64,000 nt of DNA from Zarea fungicola. Taxonomy: Eukaryota > Ascomycota > Sordariomycetes > Hypocreales > Cordycipitaceae. Positions within the stretch are counted from its first letter, which is position 1. Each line of letters opens with the position of its first letter. Both the position numbers and the translations under genes were made by a program. The DNA is taken from the NCBI GenBank assembly GCA_900169235.1, contig FWCC01000049.1, forward strand, positions 30,240 through 94,239, in the 5' to 3' direction. Of the stretch, positions 44,613-54,867 are shown piece by piece. The notes under the pieces are model-generated. The model saw nothing but the letters and a program-made list of their open reading frames with translations. It searched no databases and was not told the origin of the DNA.

Positions 44613-46250
44613 TTATTTTGCTCCGCGACCGGCCAGCGATGATGCCTGTGACATACGTGCATTCTTGGCCTGATCTCGCCGTTGGTCCCATTGGCGGCCC
44701 GACCCTCCAGATTGAGCGTCCCTCTTTGCACGCTTCTCGTCACGCATAGATTGTTCTCTGCTCCGGGGATCGATAACCACCAGCTCTTCTTCGGCCTTTT
44801 TACGATTCCTCAAATCCTTGCCGAGCTTGTCCGCAGCAAATGACAGCTTGTGGGCCATCCAACCCTCGTCGTCGCTTTCTTCCTCTTCCTGCTTATCCCA
44901 GGATGTGCAGCTCTGACAGTTTGCAATAAAGTGTAGGTCGCAGAGCTCTGCCTCCTCGTCTGCGGCCACCTGACCCTCCTTCACCTCACCGTCATCGTCC
45001 TCCTCCTTGGCAAACTCCTTACTAGGCTGCGCGCTGTCAAGTCGTGCTTGGAAGCTTTGCAATAGTTTGAGCGTAGCTGGATCGTCCGCTGTAACTGCCT
45101 TCGAGCTACCGGCATGTCTCTTGCGTGCTCCTCGGATAGATGTCTCTGGAATCATCGACGCCAGCACTGACTTCTGTTTAGGCTCTTCGTGCTTCTCGGT
45201 GTGCACGGTTCTTCTCATGGAAGCTTTCAGAGCGGCCATTTCCTCGTTGGCTATTTGCAAGGCTGTCTTTTTCGGCGGTTCTGCATAGGCACCGTCGGCG
45301 TCCTCCTCAATTTGATCTTTAGGCAGCTTGTCTACTGTTGTAGTAGCCTCCGCTGATCCGTCCCCGGTGCGTTGGCGGTTTTCCTCATCCGCACTCTTGA
45401 CCACAGTACTTTTCTCCTTCTTCGTAGACTTTGGCTTTTTAGGCTTTTCAGTTGGCGGTGCATCAGCTGAACCGTCATCCATGACAATGCGTGTATCGAA
45501 TTTTGCCTTCTTGGGCAGCGACGGGACCTCCTCGTCCTCCTCGTCATCCCCAAAACTGAGAAGCTGCTTCCCAGCCTTGCGCTTCTTCTTCTTCTCTTTT
45601 TCTTCCGGCTTTCTCTGTGTATGCGTGGCAACGCGAGAGCGCTTCTTCATATCCTCGAATGGATTGACCAGAACCTCGATGCGATCGATTTTGACAGTGT
45701 ACATGGGCCGGTCTGAGCCCTCTTCTACTTCAGATTCACCAATCTTGGCCAGGTTATATATCGTGTTGCCAGCCACGCGGCCGAATAGCGTATTCTTGCC
45801 GTTCAGCTCCTCCGTCTTGTCGAGGGTAAAGAAGAATTGACTTCCGTTGCTGTCGATGTGAGCCTCATTAGCCATGGCTAGCAGCCCACGCCTGTTAAAC
45901 TTAAGTCGAGAGTGGAATTCGTCTCGAAAGTTGATGCCCGTAGGCCCTGCATTCCTGCCACGGCGCTCGTCCATCGGCCAGGGATCGAGGTCGCCGGCGA
46001 ATGCGCCGCCGTCGTATATGGACTCGCCTCCGTTTCCGGTGCCAGTCGGGTCACCACCCTGCAAAATAAAGTTGGGCACCAGTCGGTGAAACACTGTGCC
46101 GTCGTAGTAACCATCAAGGCTGTGCTGGAGAAAGTTGCGACAGGTTAGTGGCGTCTGCTTCGCGAAGAGCTCGACAAGAATTTCGCCAAGCGTGGTGTGA
46201 ATGATGGCCGATGCCGTCGGCTGAGGCTCCAAGTTATAAATTGCCGACAT
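44613..46250 (-). CDS. CWC27: Spliceosome-associated cyclophilin CWC27
   Basis: Single exon, 545 aa, ATG at 46250 (MSAIYNLEPQPTASAIIHTT), the characteristic CWC27 start; 42 upstream in-frame codons look non-coding. The cyclophilin domain (about 10-180) includes TVFHRLVPNFILQGGDPTGTG and NGSQFFFTLDKTEELNGKNTLFGRV. The Trp of active cyclophilins is Glu here, as in human CWC27, so isomerase activity is probably lost and the domain acts in binding. The C-terminal part is charged: Lys-rich (EEKEKKKKRKAGK), acidic clusters, then DLRNRKKAEEELVVIDPRS and an Arg-rich tail. CWC27 pairs with CWC22 in the activated spliceosome of metazoa. Divergent from ORC6 with a short shared promoter. Confidence 0.92.
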   Translation of the reverse strand: MSAIYNLEPQPTASAIIHTTLGEILVELFAKQTPLTCRNFLQHSLDGYYDGTVFHRLVPNFILQGGDPTGTGNGGESIYDGGAFAGDLDPWPMDERRGRNAGPTGINFRDEFHSRLKFNRRGLLAMANEAHIDSNGSQFFFTLDKTEELNGKNTLFGRVAGNTIYNLAKIGESEVEEGSDRPMYTVKIDRIEVLVNPFEDMKKRSRVATHTQRKPEEKEKKKKRKAGKQLLSFGDDEEDEEVPSLPKKAKFDTRIVMDDGSADAPPTEKPKKPKSTKKEKSTVVKSADEENRQRTGDGSAEATTTVDKLPKDQIEEDADGAYAEPPKKTALQIANEEMAALKASMRRTVHTEKHEEPKQKSVLASMIPETSIRGARKRHAGSSKAVTADDPATLKLLQSFQARLDSAQPSKEFAKEEDDDGEVKEGQVAADEEAELCDLHFIANCQSCTSWDKQEEEESDDEGWMAHKLSFAADKLGKDLRNRKKAEEELVVIDPRSREQSMRDEKRAKRDAQSGGSGRQWDQRRDQAKNARMSQASSLAGRGAK

Positions 46251-46613
46251 GATTAGTCTTTGCCCTCGGCGTGGCGTGGCTGTCACTGCTTGAGCCCTGG
46301 CCGATGTTGGTTGGCGAAAAGAAAGTGGTTGTCTTCCAGCTCCATGGTTTGGTGTGGCACCGTCGCTGCCCCACACAAGAACAGACGCTGTGACTTACAA
46401 TCATTTACGAACAAAGCTCATCCACCAGCATATGTACATAATTTGTCAAAAAAATAACAGAGGCTCAATCCAACATACTGTAGAGCTCCATTGCCCGTGT
46501 GCGTACGGAAAGCCCTCTATAAGCCTTCGCGACCAGTACTGTCAGCGGTTCGAAACGCGTCGCATCCGGCGCGTCCTCACAGCCCCCTTCAACCAGCATT
46601 CACAGATGGCAAT
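46251..46613. promoter_or_regulatory. Shared divergent promoter, CWC27/ORC6
   Basis: The 363 bp separate two head-to-head start codons (46250 minus, 46614 plus). No strong motif stands out. The compact spacing implies overlapping upstream control regions. Confidence 0.5.
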
Positions 46614-47753
46614 ATGAGTCGGCAGGTTGAGCTGGCTCTTATATCCTTGATGCCATCATATGGCACAGATCTTCCACCGTCTCTGATCGAATTAGCAAAC
46701 TCGCTACTTGCACAATCTCGCAATCAGGCAAGCACATTGAAAGCTGAAGAAGAGATTGCCCGGTTGTACGCCTGTGCAAATATTGCATGCGACCGACTGA
46801 AGATATCGCTGGATCTACCGCCTATTGAGCCACGACCTCCTGTACCGCCCAGGATATATAAGCGATTATATGCACATCTAGACACTATCCTGCCGGCCGC
46901 CGGCAGTTCTGCAAGGCGTAGCTCAGGGCGCGTCCGCACCCAAGTCTCAAAATTCGGCGCGGGAGAGAGCACAGCCAGCTCACCATCCCGGCCGCTTCCG
47001 TCCCGTGGAACGCCAACAAAGGAGCAAAGCTTAAGCCAGTTCCGCAAGAAGACCACGCCAATTTCGAAGAAATCTGCCAATGGCGCCGAAGGCGAGAACC
47101 AGCCCCCTGGCCTGCCGCCGTGGGTAGCACCCGTGATTCGATTCTTCAGTGTCGAGACGGGAAGCAAGAAGCTAGCACCTACAATGCTGGCGGGTGTGGA
47201 GTCTATTCTGTTTCCGGGGGGCCAGAAGGAGCGGGAGGACTGGGCGAACGGACAGACCACAGAGGTCCTGGCCGCTGTACTATACCATGTCACTGTGCGA
47301 TTTCAGGCCGTTGTTTCAGGCACACCCGTGGACAGTGACAGCTACGGACCTATTCGAAAAGAGATTCTGGGCCTCCTAGGCAAGGCGCGCAAAGAAGTTG
47401 TCTTTGTTGGAGCAGAAGATGCTGGCGCCTGGGATGAGTGGACCAACATTAAGGTCAAAGACTTTGACGACATGGTTGAAACAGCGCACGAATCTGGCTG
47501 GCTGGATAGTGACTGGTATAGAGGGATCAGTGACGTTGTTCAGAGTATTGGTGATGCCGATGTTGACATGGACGAGGCGGACGACGGCACGTTGGAAACA
47601 ACAGGAAAACGTGCTGACACCATGTTACAGGATAGGTACGACTTTCTTAGCGAGAATAAAAGAGCCGACTACAAAGCCTGGAAGGAAGTGCAGCTTGCTA
47701 CAATCCAAAAGCTAGAAGCGGAACAAGGTGCTATGGAGATAGACGCACATTAA
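46614..47753 (+). CDS. ORC6: Origin recognition complex subunit 6
   Basis: Single exon, 379 aa from ATG 46614 (MSRQVELALISLMP). Orc6 is the smallest ORC subunit and is needed for MCM loading at replication origins. The N-terminal cyclin-like fold fits (VELALISLMPSYGTDLPPSLIELANSLLAQSRN...EEIARLYACANIACDRLKISLDLPPIEPRPPVPPRIYKRLYAHLD). A Ser/Thr-Pro and Arg-rich linker (about 130-190, with SPSRPLPSRGTPTKEQ) contains candidate CDK sites. A second helical domain follows (PPWVAPVIRFFSVETGSKKLAPTMLAGVESIL...LAAVLYHVTVRF), then an acidic C-terminus. The family call is from recognition of this fungal pattern, because Orc6 diverges strongly between species. The 42 codons upstream of this ATG look non-coding. 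Confidence 0.85.
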   Translation: MSRQVELALISLMPSYGTDLPPSLIELANSLLAQSRNQASTLKAEEEIARLYACANIACDRLKISLDLPPIEPRPPVPPRIYKRLYAHLDTILPAAGSSARRSSGRVRTQVSKFGAGESTASSPSRPLPSRGTPTKEQSLSQFRKKTTPISKKSANGAEGENQPPGLPPWVAPVIRFFSVETGSKKLAPTMLAGVESILFPGGQKEREDWANGQTTEVLAAVLYHVTVRFQAVVSGTPVDSDSYGPIRKEILGLLGKARKEVVFVGAEDAGAWDEWTNIKVKDFDDMVETAHESGWLDSDWYRGISDVVQSIGDADVDMDEADDGTLETTGKRADTMLQDRYDFLSENKRADYKAWKEVQLATIQKLEAEQGAMEIDAH

Positions 47754-47926
47754 CATATATTGGCAATAGATGCAACGTGTTTCGTCACTGACTGCAAGGA
47801 GAAGCTGCAATAGTAACAATTGTTCATGACTTTTATACATGTTTGCTAAACTAAAAATAAGCATGTCGTGGGCTCATATAGTTTTCAGGATATGCCTTTG
47901 AGCTCTGATGTATCCAAGCACCGAGC

Positions 47927-48995
47927 TCAAGCTATTTTCCCAACAATATAAGGGTGACCAGCGCTCAGTCCACCATCGACAGCCCAGGCCTGGCCATTGA
48001 CATAGCTGGACTCGTCGCTTCCCAGGAACAAGGCGACTCGGGCAATCTCGTCCGCGTGGGCGCCTCGCTTGAGAGGGTTGATCTGGCCAATCTTCTTTTC
48101 GGTACCACGGGCACGAGCCGCATCGTACATGATTGCTGTCATGTTGGTCTCCACGACGCCGGGGCAAATGGCATTTACGCGGATGCCAGTGCCAGCGAGC
48201 TGGTAGGAGATGGTCTGCACGAGCGAGATGACGGCAGCTTTGGAGGCCGAGTAGGGCGCAGTGCCAGCATTGGAACGGATGCCAGCAACAGAAGCGGTAC
48301 CGATGATACTACCACCAGACTGAGGTTTCCCGGCCGACGTCTTGGCCATGGCTGGGGCGGCATGCTTGGCGGCGGCGAGAACACTGCGCCGGGGAGAGAT
48401 GGGTCAGCAGAGATACGGAACAGCATGCAGGACACCATGGGAAAGCGACTCACCCCCAGGTATTCAGTCTGAAAATTTCCATGAATTCCTTCTCATCAAA
48501 GTCTGTGAATGGCGAAATGGGCTTTCCGGTCATGCCGGCATTCGCGAAGAAGACGTCGAGACGGTTATATTTGGCAATGGCGTCGTCGACGACAGCCTTG
48601 ATCTTGTCCTCGTCACCGGCATCGAATTGGCGTGTATGAACTTCCACAGAAGGATAGGCAGCATTGATTTCCTTCTTGTGAGCTTCTAGGTTGCTGTCGT
48701 CAAAGTCACAGAGGTAGACGGCCTTTGCGCCGCTCTCAGCGAATTGGTGTGCAGTCGCGCGGCCGATGCCCATGGCAGAGTTGGCGCCTGATTCAAGGCA
48801 TGGCTAATTAACATTGCTGCAGTGTTGAATTGGGGTGAGGGTCGGCGATGTACCTGTGATGATGACGACCTTGCCCGCCACGCGGAGTGCGTTGGAGGGG
48901 CCGGCCTTGCGCTGGATGGGAGGCAAGCCGGTGCTAACGGAGCTAGTGAGCTGTTGGCCAAGGGCCGCGATGCGCTTCTGTGCCTGATCCGCCAT
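47927..48995 (-). CDS. Short-chain dehydrogenase/reductase
   Basis: Three exons: 48854-48995, 48454-48787 and 47927-48383, 310 aa. The junctions restore [15 protein letters not shown] and [14 protein letters not shown]. It is a classical SDR with a Rossmann cofactor site ([13 protein letters not shown], one or two residues longer than the usual TGxxxGIG), the NAG motif (FFANAGMTG), a catalytic serine region (GTASVAG) and YSASK with the catalytic Tyr and Lys. PGVVETNM and the C-terminal [15 protein letters not shown] are typical. The acidic residue in LCDFDDSN after the second strand suggests NAD rather than NADP, which is inference. The first 40 residues ([18 protein letters not shown]) are an N-terminal extension. 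The substrate cannot be told. No secondary-metabolite genes lie nearby. Confidence 0.88.
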
Positions 48996-51738
48996 TGTGA
49001 GTTAGTTGTATGAATCGATCGCTTCAGCTGTGAGAGTCTGTAATGACCAACGTTGTAGAAGTGACAGCTTGGTACTTTGAAAGTGAGGCCTAGGCGATAG
49101 ATAATAAGCACCTGTCAGATTGACCACGGCCGGGCCTCCCAAAAAGTCCGGCCTTGGAGCCAGCCGAGGTTCGGGGCAGTCCAAAGCTTGGGGTAATTGG
49201 ACAAGCCTGCAGCCAGTGAGCGTGGGCGTTACAGTGGTTCGCCCCAGATCTACAGCGCCCCAGCCGCCCCCAGCTTTGACATTTCAGACGGACATTTCGG
49301 ACATTTCAACGCATGCAAGTTGGACATTGTCGTTTTGAAAAGACCAAAAGTAACTTTGCTGGTATTGTACTCAAGCATGGTGATGGGTTGAGTACAATAC
49401 TCATAACTAGATGTACGTGCCTATTGTTTGGAGGATCCTCACTCACGCCTCTGTTGTACTAAAAAGGCTACCTAGGTACTTAGTACCTTCGGGTGGCTCT
49501 TGCCGCCTTGTGATCATCGATTGCTTCAACTTACTGACTAGCACCAAACTCGACTTAGTACCTAACTCTCCAACGGCGCCATGCATATCTTCTCCAACGG
49601 AAAAGAAATTGCTATCTAGTTTCGGCTTTTCAGATAAGCAACCCGTCAACTCAAGCAATGCAATTGACTCAATGCACAGGCCACACGCGTCCATGGCTCG
49701 TCTCTGATCTGCCCTTGATCCCCTTTCGTGGCCACAGCAGGCCGAGAACTGAAATCTGCTGGATCAACTTGCTTCAGAAGATTCTCACCCTCTGATAGAT
49801 TTACGGACAATACCGCCAGCATCGACCTGCACATCGATCCTGTTTGACCTCGGACTGTAGCTGAGAGATTATACTCCTTCAACGTCCGAGTTTTTGGGAC
49901 TCTTTGCACACCGGATTGGCCAAACGTCTATTCATTCGTCGATGCAGAAATGAGCGTCTCAGATCGGAGCCTCACTAGTCATTGCATTGTCTTCTATCTT
50001 TATTCGAGTTCCACGCGACACAAACTATATTCTACTTTCCAGCTCCGTCATACAATGCTCCCGTCGGCGTTCAGTTTGCGCCGCGTCAGGCCGTGGAACA
50101 TGACATGCCAGTCACAGCCAATGGTGGCCGAAGTATACAGGTAACCACTGGCCTCGTGTGAGATGATTCGGTGCCGCTGTCAGTTTGCTGAGCGCAAATA
50201 TGCAGTCCTAGACTGTCAGCAGTCGTGCAAGGCAAGCGCATATTGGTTGACGCGCCACACTATTCGTTATGCAGTAGTTGATGATTCCGGAGGACTGAGC
50301 GCGCCAGGTTCATCTGGAGCAGTCCTACTCAAGCGGCAAGCCACAACTATGCTCAGGCGCAGCTGACCTGCACGCTACCGTTGAAGAAGTAACCAATTCA
50401 GCTATGCAATTTCAAAATTAAACAAACAGAAATTACGTCATGCCCGGAAATCTGGAAATATACGAGTCCAGATGCGATTTCGGCGTTCTACCGATTACGG
50501 TAATGCCCTTCATCAAAATCCTGGCGGGGCAAGACGTTGCATCCCGGTTTCAAATGTGGAGCCGCCACACAGTTTCGTGTAAGAGGTGTGTGAGAAAAGC
50601 GCCCATTTTAATGGCATTCAAGTCCAATGCGCCTCAGAAAAGAGAAAAAATAAAGGAAAGGAAGAAGGCGCAAGACGGAAAGCGAACAGCCGTAAAGGGA
50701 GACAATTTACCCTTGACTCACGCAAGTTCTCTCTTTTGAGATTGTGGAAGTGACTGCATGTTTCCACCACCTGTGGACATCGGTTGCCAATTTGCGCCAG
50801 AATGAAGCTGCAGATATTCTTCGGAGACCAGGGTTCATATTGAACAACAAAAGAAAGAGAAAAAAAAAATCTCGGCCATGCAATTTGAAAGAAGAGCAAG
50901 ATAGAGGGCGGACTCCATGTACCATGTGGCTGACTTGAACAGATGGGACCGTGTCATAGTCACAACCCCAGTCCTGGGTTTGGCGCGCCAGAGTATCAGA
51001 TTCCCACCTTACTTCTTCCCTGACCCAATTCACTATATGTCGAGACACTGGCCAAGCCACTACCCACTCGCCTTGCTCTTATTTCTTACCTTTATGCTCG
51101 AAGCTGTTGGAAATTGGGATGGATATGCTACACAGCCATTTTTAATAGCGGGCCGCCCCAATCCTTATGCATCCCTCTTCCGACAATGGTACGAGACCGG
51201 GCCAGGCTGCTATTTGCACGCTCAACCCATTATAGTCATGAACCCTACTCTATTGTTTGCAAACATTCAAACCGGATAAAGAGTTTTCTTCTTTCTTTTT
51301 TCTTACATCACTTCCAACGATCACAGGTTCGCCTGGTGCGTTCCAAGCTGGACCTCCCTTATACCATACAGAGCACCTCCCCAGGATCGCTGCCATTCCT
51401 TTGCAAGTTGGCTAAGGGGGATCAACCTCGCAGCCTCACAACCGAACTCGAGCAACACAAAAGAGCACATAATATCGCAGGTCGCCGTGCGACGTAATAA
51501 CCGAGCCGGCTCGTATCCATTCCTCCAATCGAATAGTCGCGCTGTCGCCGCTTCTATTACACGCTTCTGTCTTTCTTTCCTACCCAGTCATTCGTTCATG
51601 TCTTTCTTTTGGAACATTTTACCTCAATAATATTATATTACAACTCATGCCTTGTCTTCAGCTACAGCCTTTGTCGCAACTGCACTTAAAAGACAGGCAT
51701 CACATACAAGAAGGCATCTAGCTACTTGCAGGCAAGCA
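48996..51738. other. Intergenic, 2.7 kb, no gene recognised
   Basis: Upstream of the SDR gene and of the cysteine-rich membrane protein. It contains the perfect hairpin listed at 49362-49400 and a short palindrome AGGTAC-tta-GTACCT near 49472. Frames such as 50917-51279 plus contain a hydrophobic run but no recognisable protein. Confidence 0.5.
49362..49400. repeat. Perfect 13-bp inverted repeat with 13-nt loop
   Basis: GTATTGTACTCAA at 49362-49374 is the exact reverse complement of 49388-49400. It lies about 370 bp upstream of the SDR start codon. It could be a protein-binding palindrome, an RNA hairpin or an element scar. Confidence 0.75.
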
Positions 51739-53408
51739 ATGGAAGCTTGCGCAGGAAGCACCTGGGGCGCCATCGCAAGCGACATACAAGATGCTCCGGG
51801 CTGCATCAGAGGCTGCCGAGATAGCCTTCGACGGCTACTCGCACCAAATGAACAGACGTATGAGGATCTCTGCAGGACTCTCGTGCAACTTGATGAGCCC
51901 CAAAGAAACAACATGCTAGTCGGGCTATATTGTTGCGATGCGCAGCTATGTGGAGTTGATAATATCGGACTTCCTGGCTTCGACCGTAAGGAAAAGCAAC
52001 TCTCTGCCCATTTTTCTCCAGCTTACTCTTTCTACCCTCGTCGTCATTCTCACCCTGTATATACTAACAAGCATGTTTAGCCAACGTCGACTACATAATC
52101 AATGTTTGTCAAAGGTAACATGAACATTTCTTTTCTCGTCGCTAGGTCTCTGCTGTGCTCATTGCTGAAACCAGGAACAGTTTAGGTTTTGCGTCGATTC
52201 GAGATCCAGGCCCACCAGCAGCTACGCATGTCTGTGTCAACACTCTTTTGCCTAGCAGTGATATAACCTGTTCAAGGACAACCATTTTTACGACGACGAC
52301 TCCCAACTCCTCAAGTTCACCGACAACGAAGCCGCCATTATCTGACACACCTGCCAAGACAGAGACGGAAACTACGACGAAGCCATCGTCAGGTGGCACA
52401 GCGCGGATACCGACATCGTCAGCGATGACAAGCACCAGCGACACCGGGCCGGCCCTGCCAAGTATTACTTCCTTAGAAGACCCTGGACTGACAAAGAATG
52501 TATCTGGGGCGACACGGGATGACGGGACGGGCGGTCTCTCAACAGCCGCAAAGATCATCATTGCTTCTTCTGTGGGTGGTGCGATCCTTGTTGCGCTCAT
52601 TGCTGTGCTGTGGCACTGCCGGTATCGCAGAAAAAACAAACAACTAGAGACACCCAGCGATGCGCAACCCAGCCTGCCACTTGATCAGCCTAGTGAGGGA
52701 GGCTCTCACGCCTCACAACTTGTGTCGCCGTCCCCGTCTTATCTAGGACCGAATAGTGCGCCGCTTACGCCGCCACTGCGGTTGAATGAGCGACGACTTT
52801 TAGCGACGGGCTCAACGGAGCGTCTTCTTGAGAACCGACCTTCTCGTCTCAGACCAGGGTTTCATCTTCCCGTTTCGTCCAGAGCAGGCGCTGCCTCTCC
52901 CAGTGGGCCTATCATGACACCAGCCTTTGCCTCTGTTGCCGCGGTAGAGCGTCGACCTTCGGCATCATCTTCGCCAAGCACAAACCGAGCGGCCGTATCA
53001 AGTCCTGCGCGGAGTCATTTCTCTCAAGGACCCTACTCACCAACGCTAATCAGTCCTGGGCCGCCCCCTGATAGAGAGCTCCCAAGTACACCTGTCCGAG
53101 CAGCCGCTGCGGCGCGCAGTCGAAGTCAGCCACGGACAGATGTACCATCACCAGACGCGATTGGGGTCGCACTCGAGTTCCCACCGCAAGAATATGCGCA
53201 GCCGAGGCAAGCTGGCAGCAGTGGAGGGGTTGAGTTGGACTCTAGGGTCACTTCAGGGCCTGGGGGCGGAGGCTGGAGCGACAGCTGGGTCTTGTCTGAG
53301 GATGGAGAGAGACGACATCTGGCGCCGCCGTCAATTCCAAAACGTGCGGCGAATCGCAGCCCGATACTGGAGGAGCGGGAGCTGGAGAGAATGGCGGGCT
53401 CATACTGA
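51739..53408 (+). CDS. Cysteine-rich single-pass membrane protein, 5' end unresolved
   Basis: Exons visible: up to 51985, 52081-52114, and 52175-53408. The start is uncertain. The ATG at 51739 (MEACAGSTWG) lacks a signal peptide, and the open frame extends to 51631 without an ATG, so an upstream exon with the signal is likely. The ectodomain has about eleven cysteines (for example PGCIRGC, LYCCDAQLC, NVCQ, THVCV), then a Ser/Thr-rich stalk. One membrane segment follows (AKIIIASSVGGAILVALIAVLWHC) with a stop-transfer RYRRKNK, then a roughly 230-aa Ser/Pro-rich cytoplasmic tail ending in ELERMAGSY. Topology resembles fungal cell-wall sensors or CFEM-like surface proteins, but the cysteine pattern is not a confident match to either. 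Function unknown. Confidence 0.65.
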
Positions 53409-53648
53409 CGTGTAAGATTCTGACGGCTATAAAATAATGAAGCATAGGTAGAAATGGTTTCGTGTATAAGAGGAAAGCCTGCTGTTTTTCAACTAGATTA
53501 GGCATACATATCAGTGTACAAATAGATTAGACGGGATACGTGAGATGATACAATCACGATACATACAGTTAATGAGAGACAACAAGTTGTATATTATGTG
53601 GGTACTGTAGAAATGTATATAACTCGACACCAATTATGTTTTTTTATT

Positions 53649-54867
53649 TTAAACACCAACGCCCTTGAGCGAGCCAACCAAGTCGGTAATACTCTTCTCA
53701 AGGGAAATCCACTGGATGCCGAGCAGCTCGTTGGTCGCGGAGGCGTCAATCCGGAACATGCCCTCGGGCCCTGGCAGCTCGCCGCCCTTGACATCGGGGC
53801 CAGGCAGGGCATCCCGTCTCTCGGGGAAGTGCTCCGCCACGATGGCGGCCACCTGCCGGTTATCGAAGCGCCCGCCGACGATGAAGAGGCGCCTGCCGCC
53901 CGCGGCCGCCTTGTCCACCGCCTCGACGTGCGCCGTCGCGACGTCGCGCACGTCCACCCACAGCGGCACGGTGCCCGTGGCGGGGATCTCCTCTTTCCAC
54001 TTCCCTTGCAGCAGGGCCACGACGCGCTCGTTGGAGGTGTTGATGGCCTCGGCGGAGGCGAGGTGGTGCGCGACCGGCCCGAACACGAGCGGCGGGTTCA
54101 CCGTGACCAGGTCGAAGCCGGGCCGCTCCCTCTCGACAAAGTCCCACGCCGCGCGCTCGGCCAGCGTCTTGGAGACGCGGTACCCGACAATCTTGTTGGC
54201 CAGGGCGTCAGCGGCGGTGTTGGGGTTCCACGACTGCTCCGTGTACAGGGTGCCGTGGTCAAAGGCCTTGTCGCCGTCGAGGATGGCGGCAAAGGACGAG
54301 GTGACGACGACGCGGCGGACGCTGGGGGCGTGGGCCGTGATGGCGCGCAGGATGCCGACGGTGCCGTTGATGGCCGGGTCGAGGAGCTCCGTCTGGGTGT
54401 CGGTGAAGTTGTAGTGGAAGGGAGATGCGGTGTGGACGACGGCGGCGAGGGACGCGCCGTGCTGGCGGAGAACGTCGTCAAAGGCGGTCGGGTTGGCAAT
54501 GTCGCCGACGGGGACGGCGAGGAGTCGGCCAGAGGAGACAAGGGATGGGTCGTGGGAGGAGAGGAGTGTGTCGGCCTTGGCTTGGGTGCGCACCGTGGTG
54601 ATGACGCTGTGGCCCTGGGCGAGGAGCTGTTCGAGAATGTGGGCAGCGATGAAGCCGGAGCCACCTAGGAGAAACGAAAACTTGTTAGAAAACGTAAAAG
54701 TTGAAAGACGGTGAGTCAATTGGTAGCTTTTTCAAGCTTTTGGCGAGTAATAATTCCAAATGAAGCTATCGAGAGTGTCGATGGTGGGGTACAGGGGTAG
54801 GTAGAGGGGAAGAAGGGTGTATGGCTGTTTCAAACTTACCAGTCAAGAGAATAGTCTTTGCAGCCAT
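53649..54867 (-). CDS. Gre2-like NAD(P)-dependent reductase (extended SDR)
   Basis: Two exons, 54840-54867 and 53649-54664, 347 aa. The 28-nt first exon encodes MAAKTILLTG, and after a 175-nt intron (GTAAGT...CCTAG) the glycine-rich loop completes as TGGSGFIAAHIL. The family includes Gre2, methylglyoxal/isovaleraldehyde reductase, and dihydroflavonol-reductase-like enzymes that use NADPH to reduce aldehydes and ketones. Also seen are VHTASPFHYNFTD, VVVTSSFAAI (serine) and YRVSKTLAE (Tyr and Lys), then NPPLVFGP and VDVRDVATAHV. The gene is noticeably richer in G+C at third positions than its neighbours, which leaves a long open frame on the opposite strand. The substrate is not determinable. 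Confidence 0.9.

Noticed and set aside
53598..54668. 356-codon plus-strand open frame
   Set aside because: It lies exactly antisense to the Gre2-like reductase, is Gly/Val/Asp-rich shadow sequence caused by high GC3, and has no domain.
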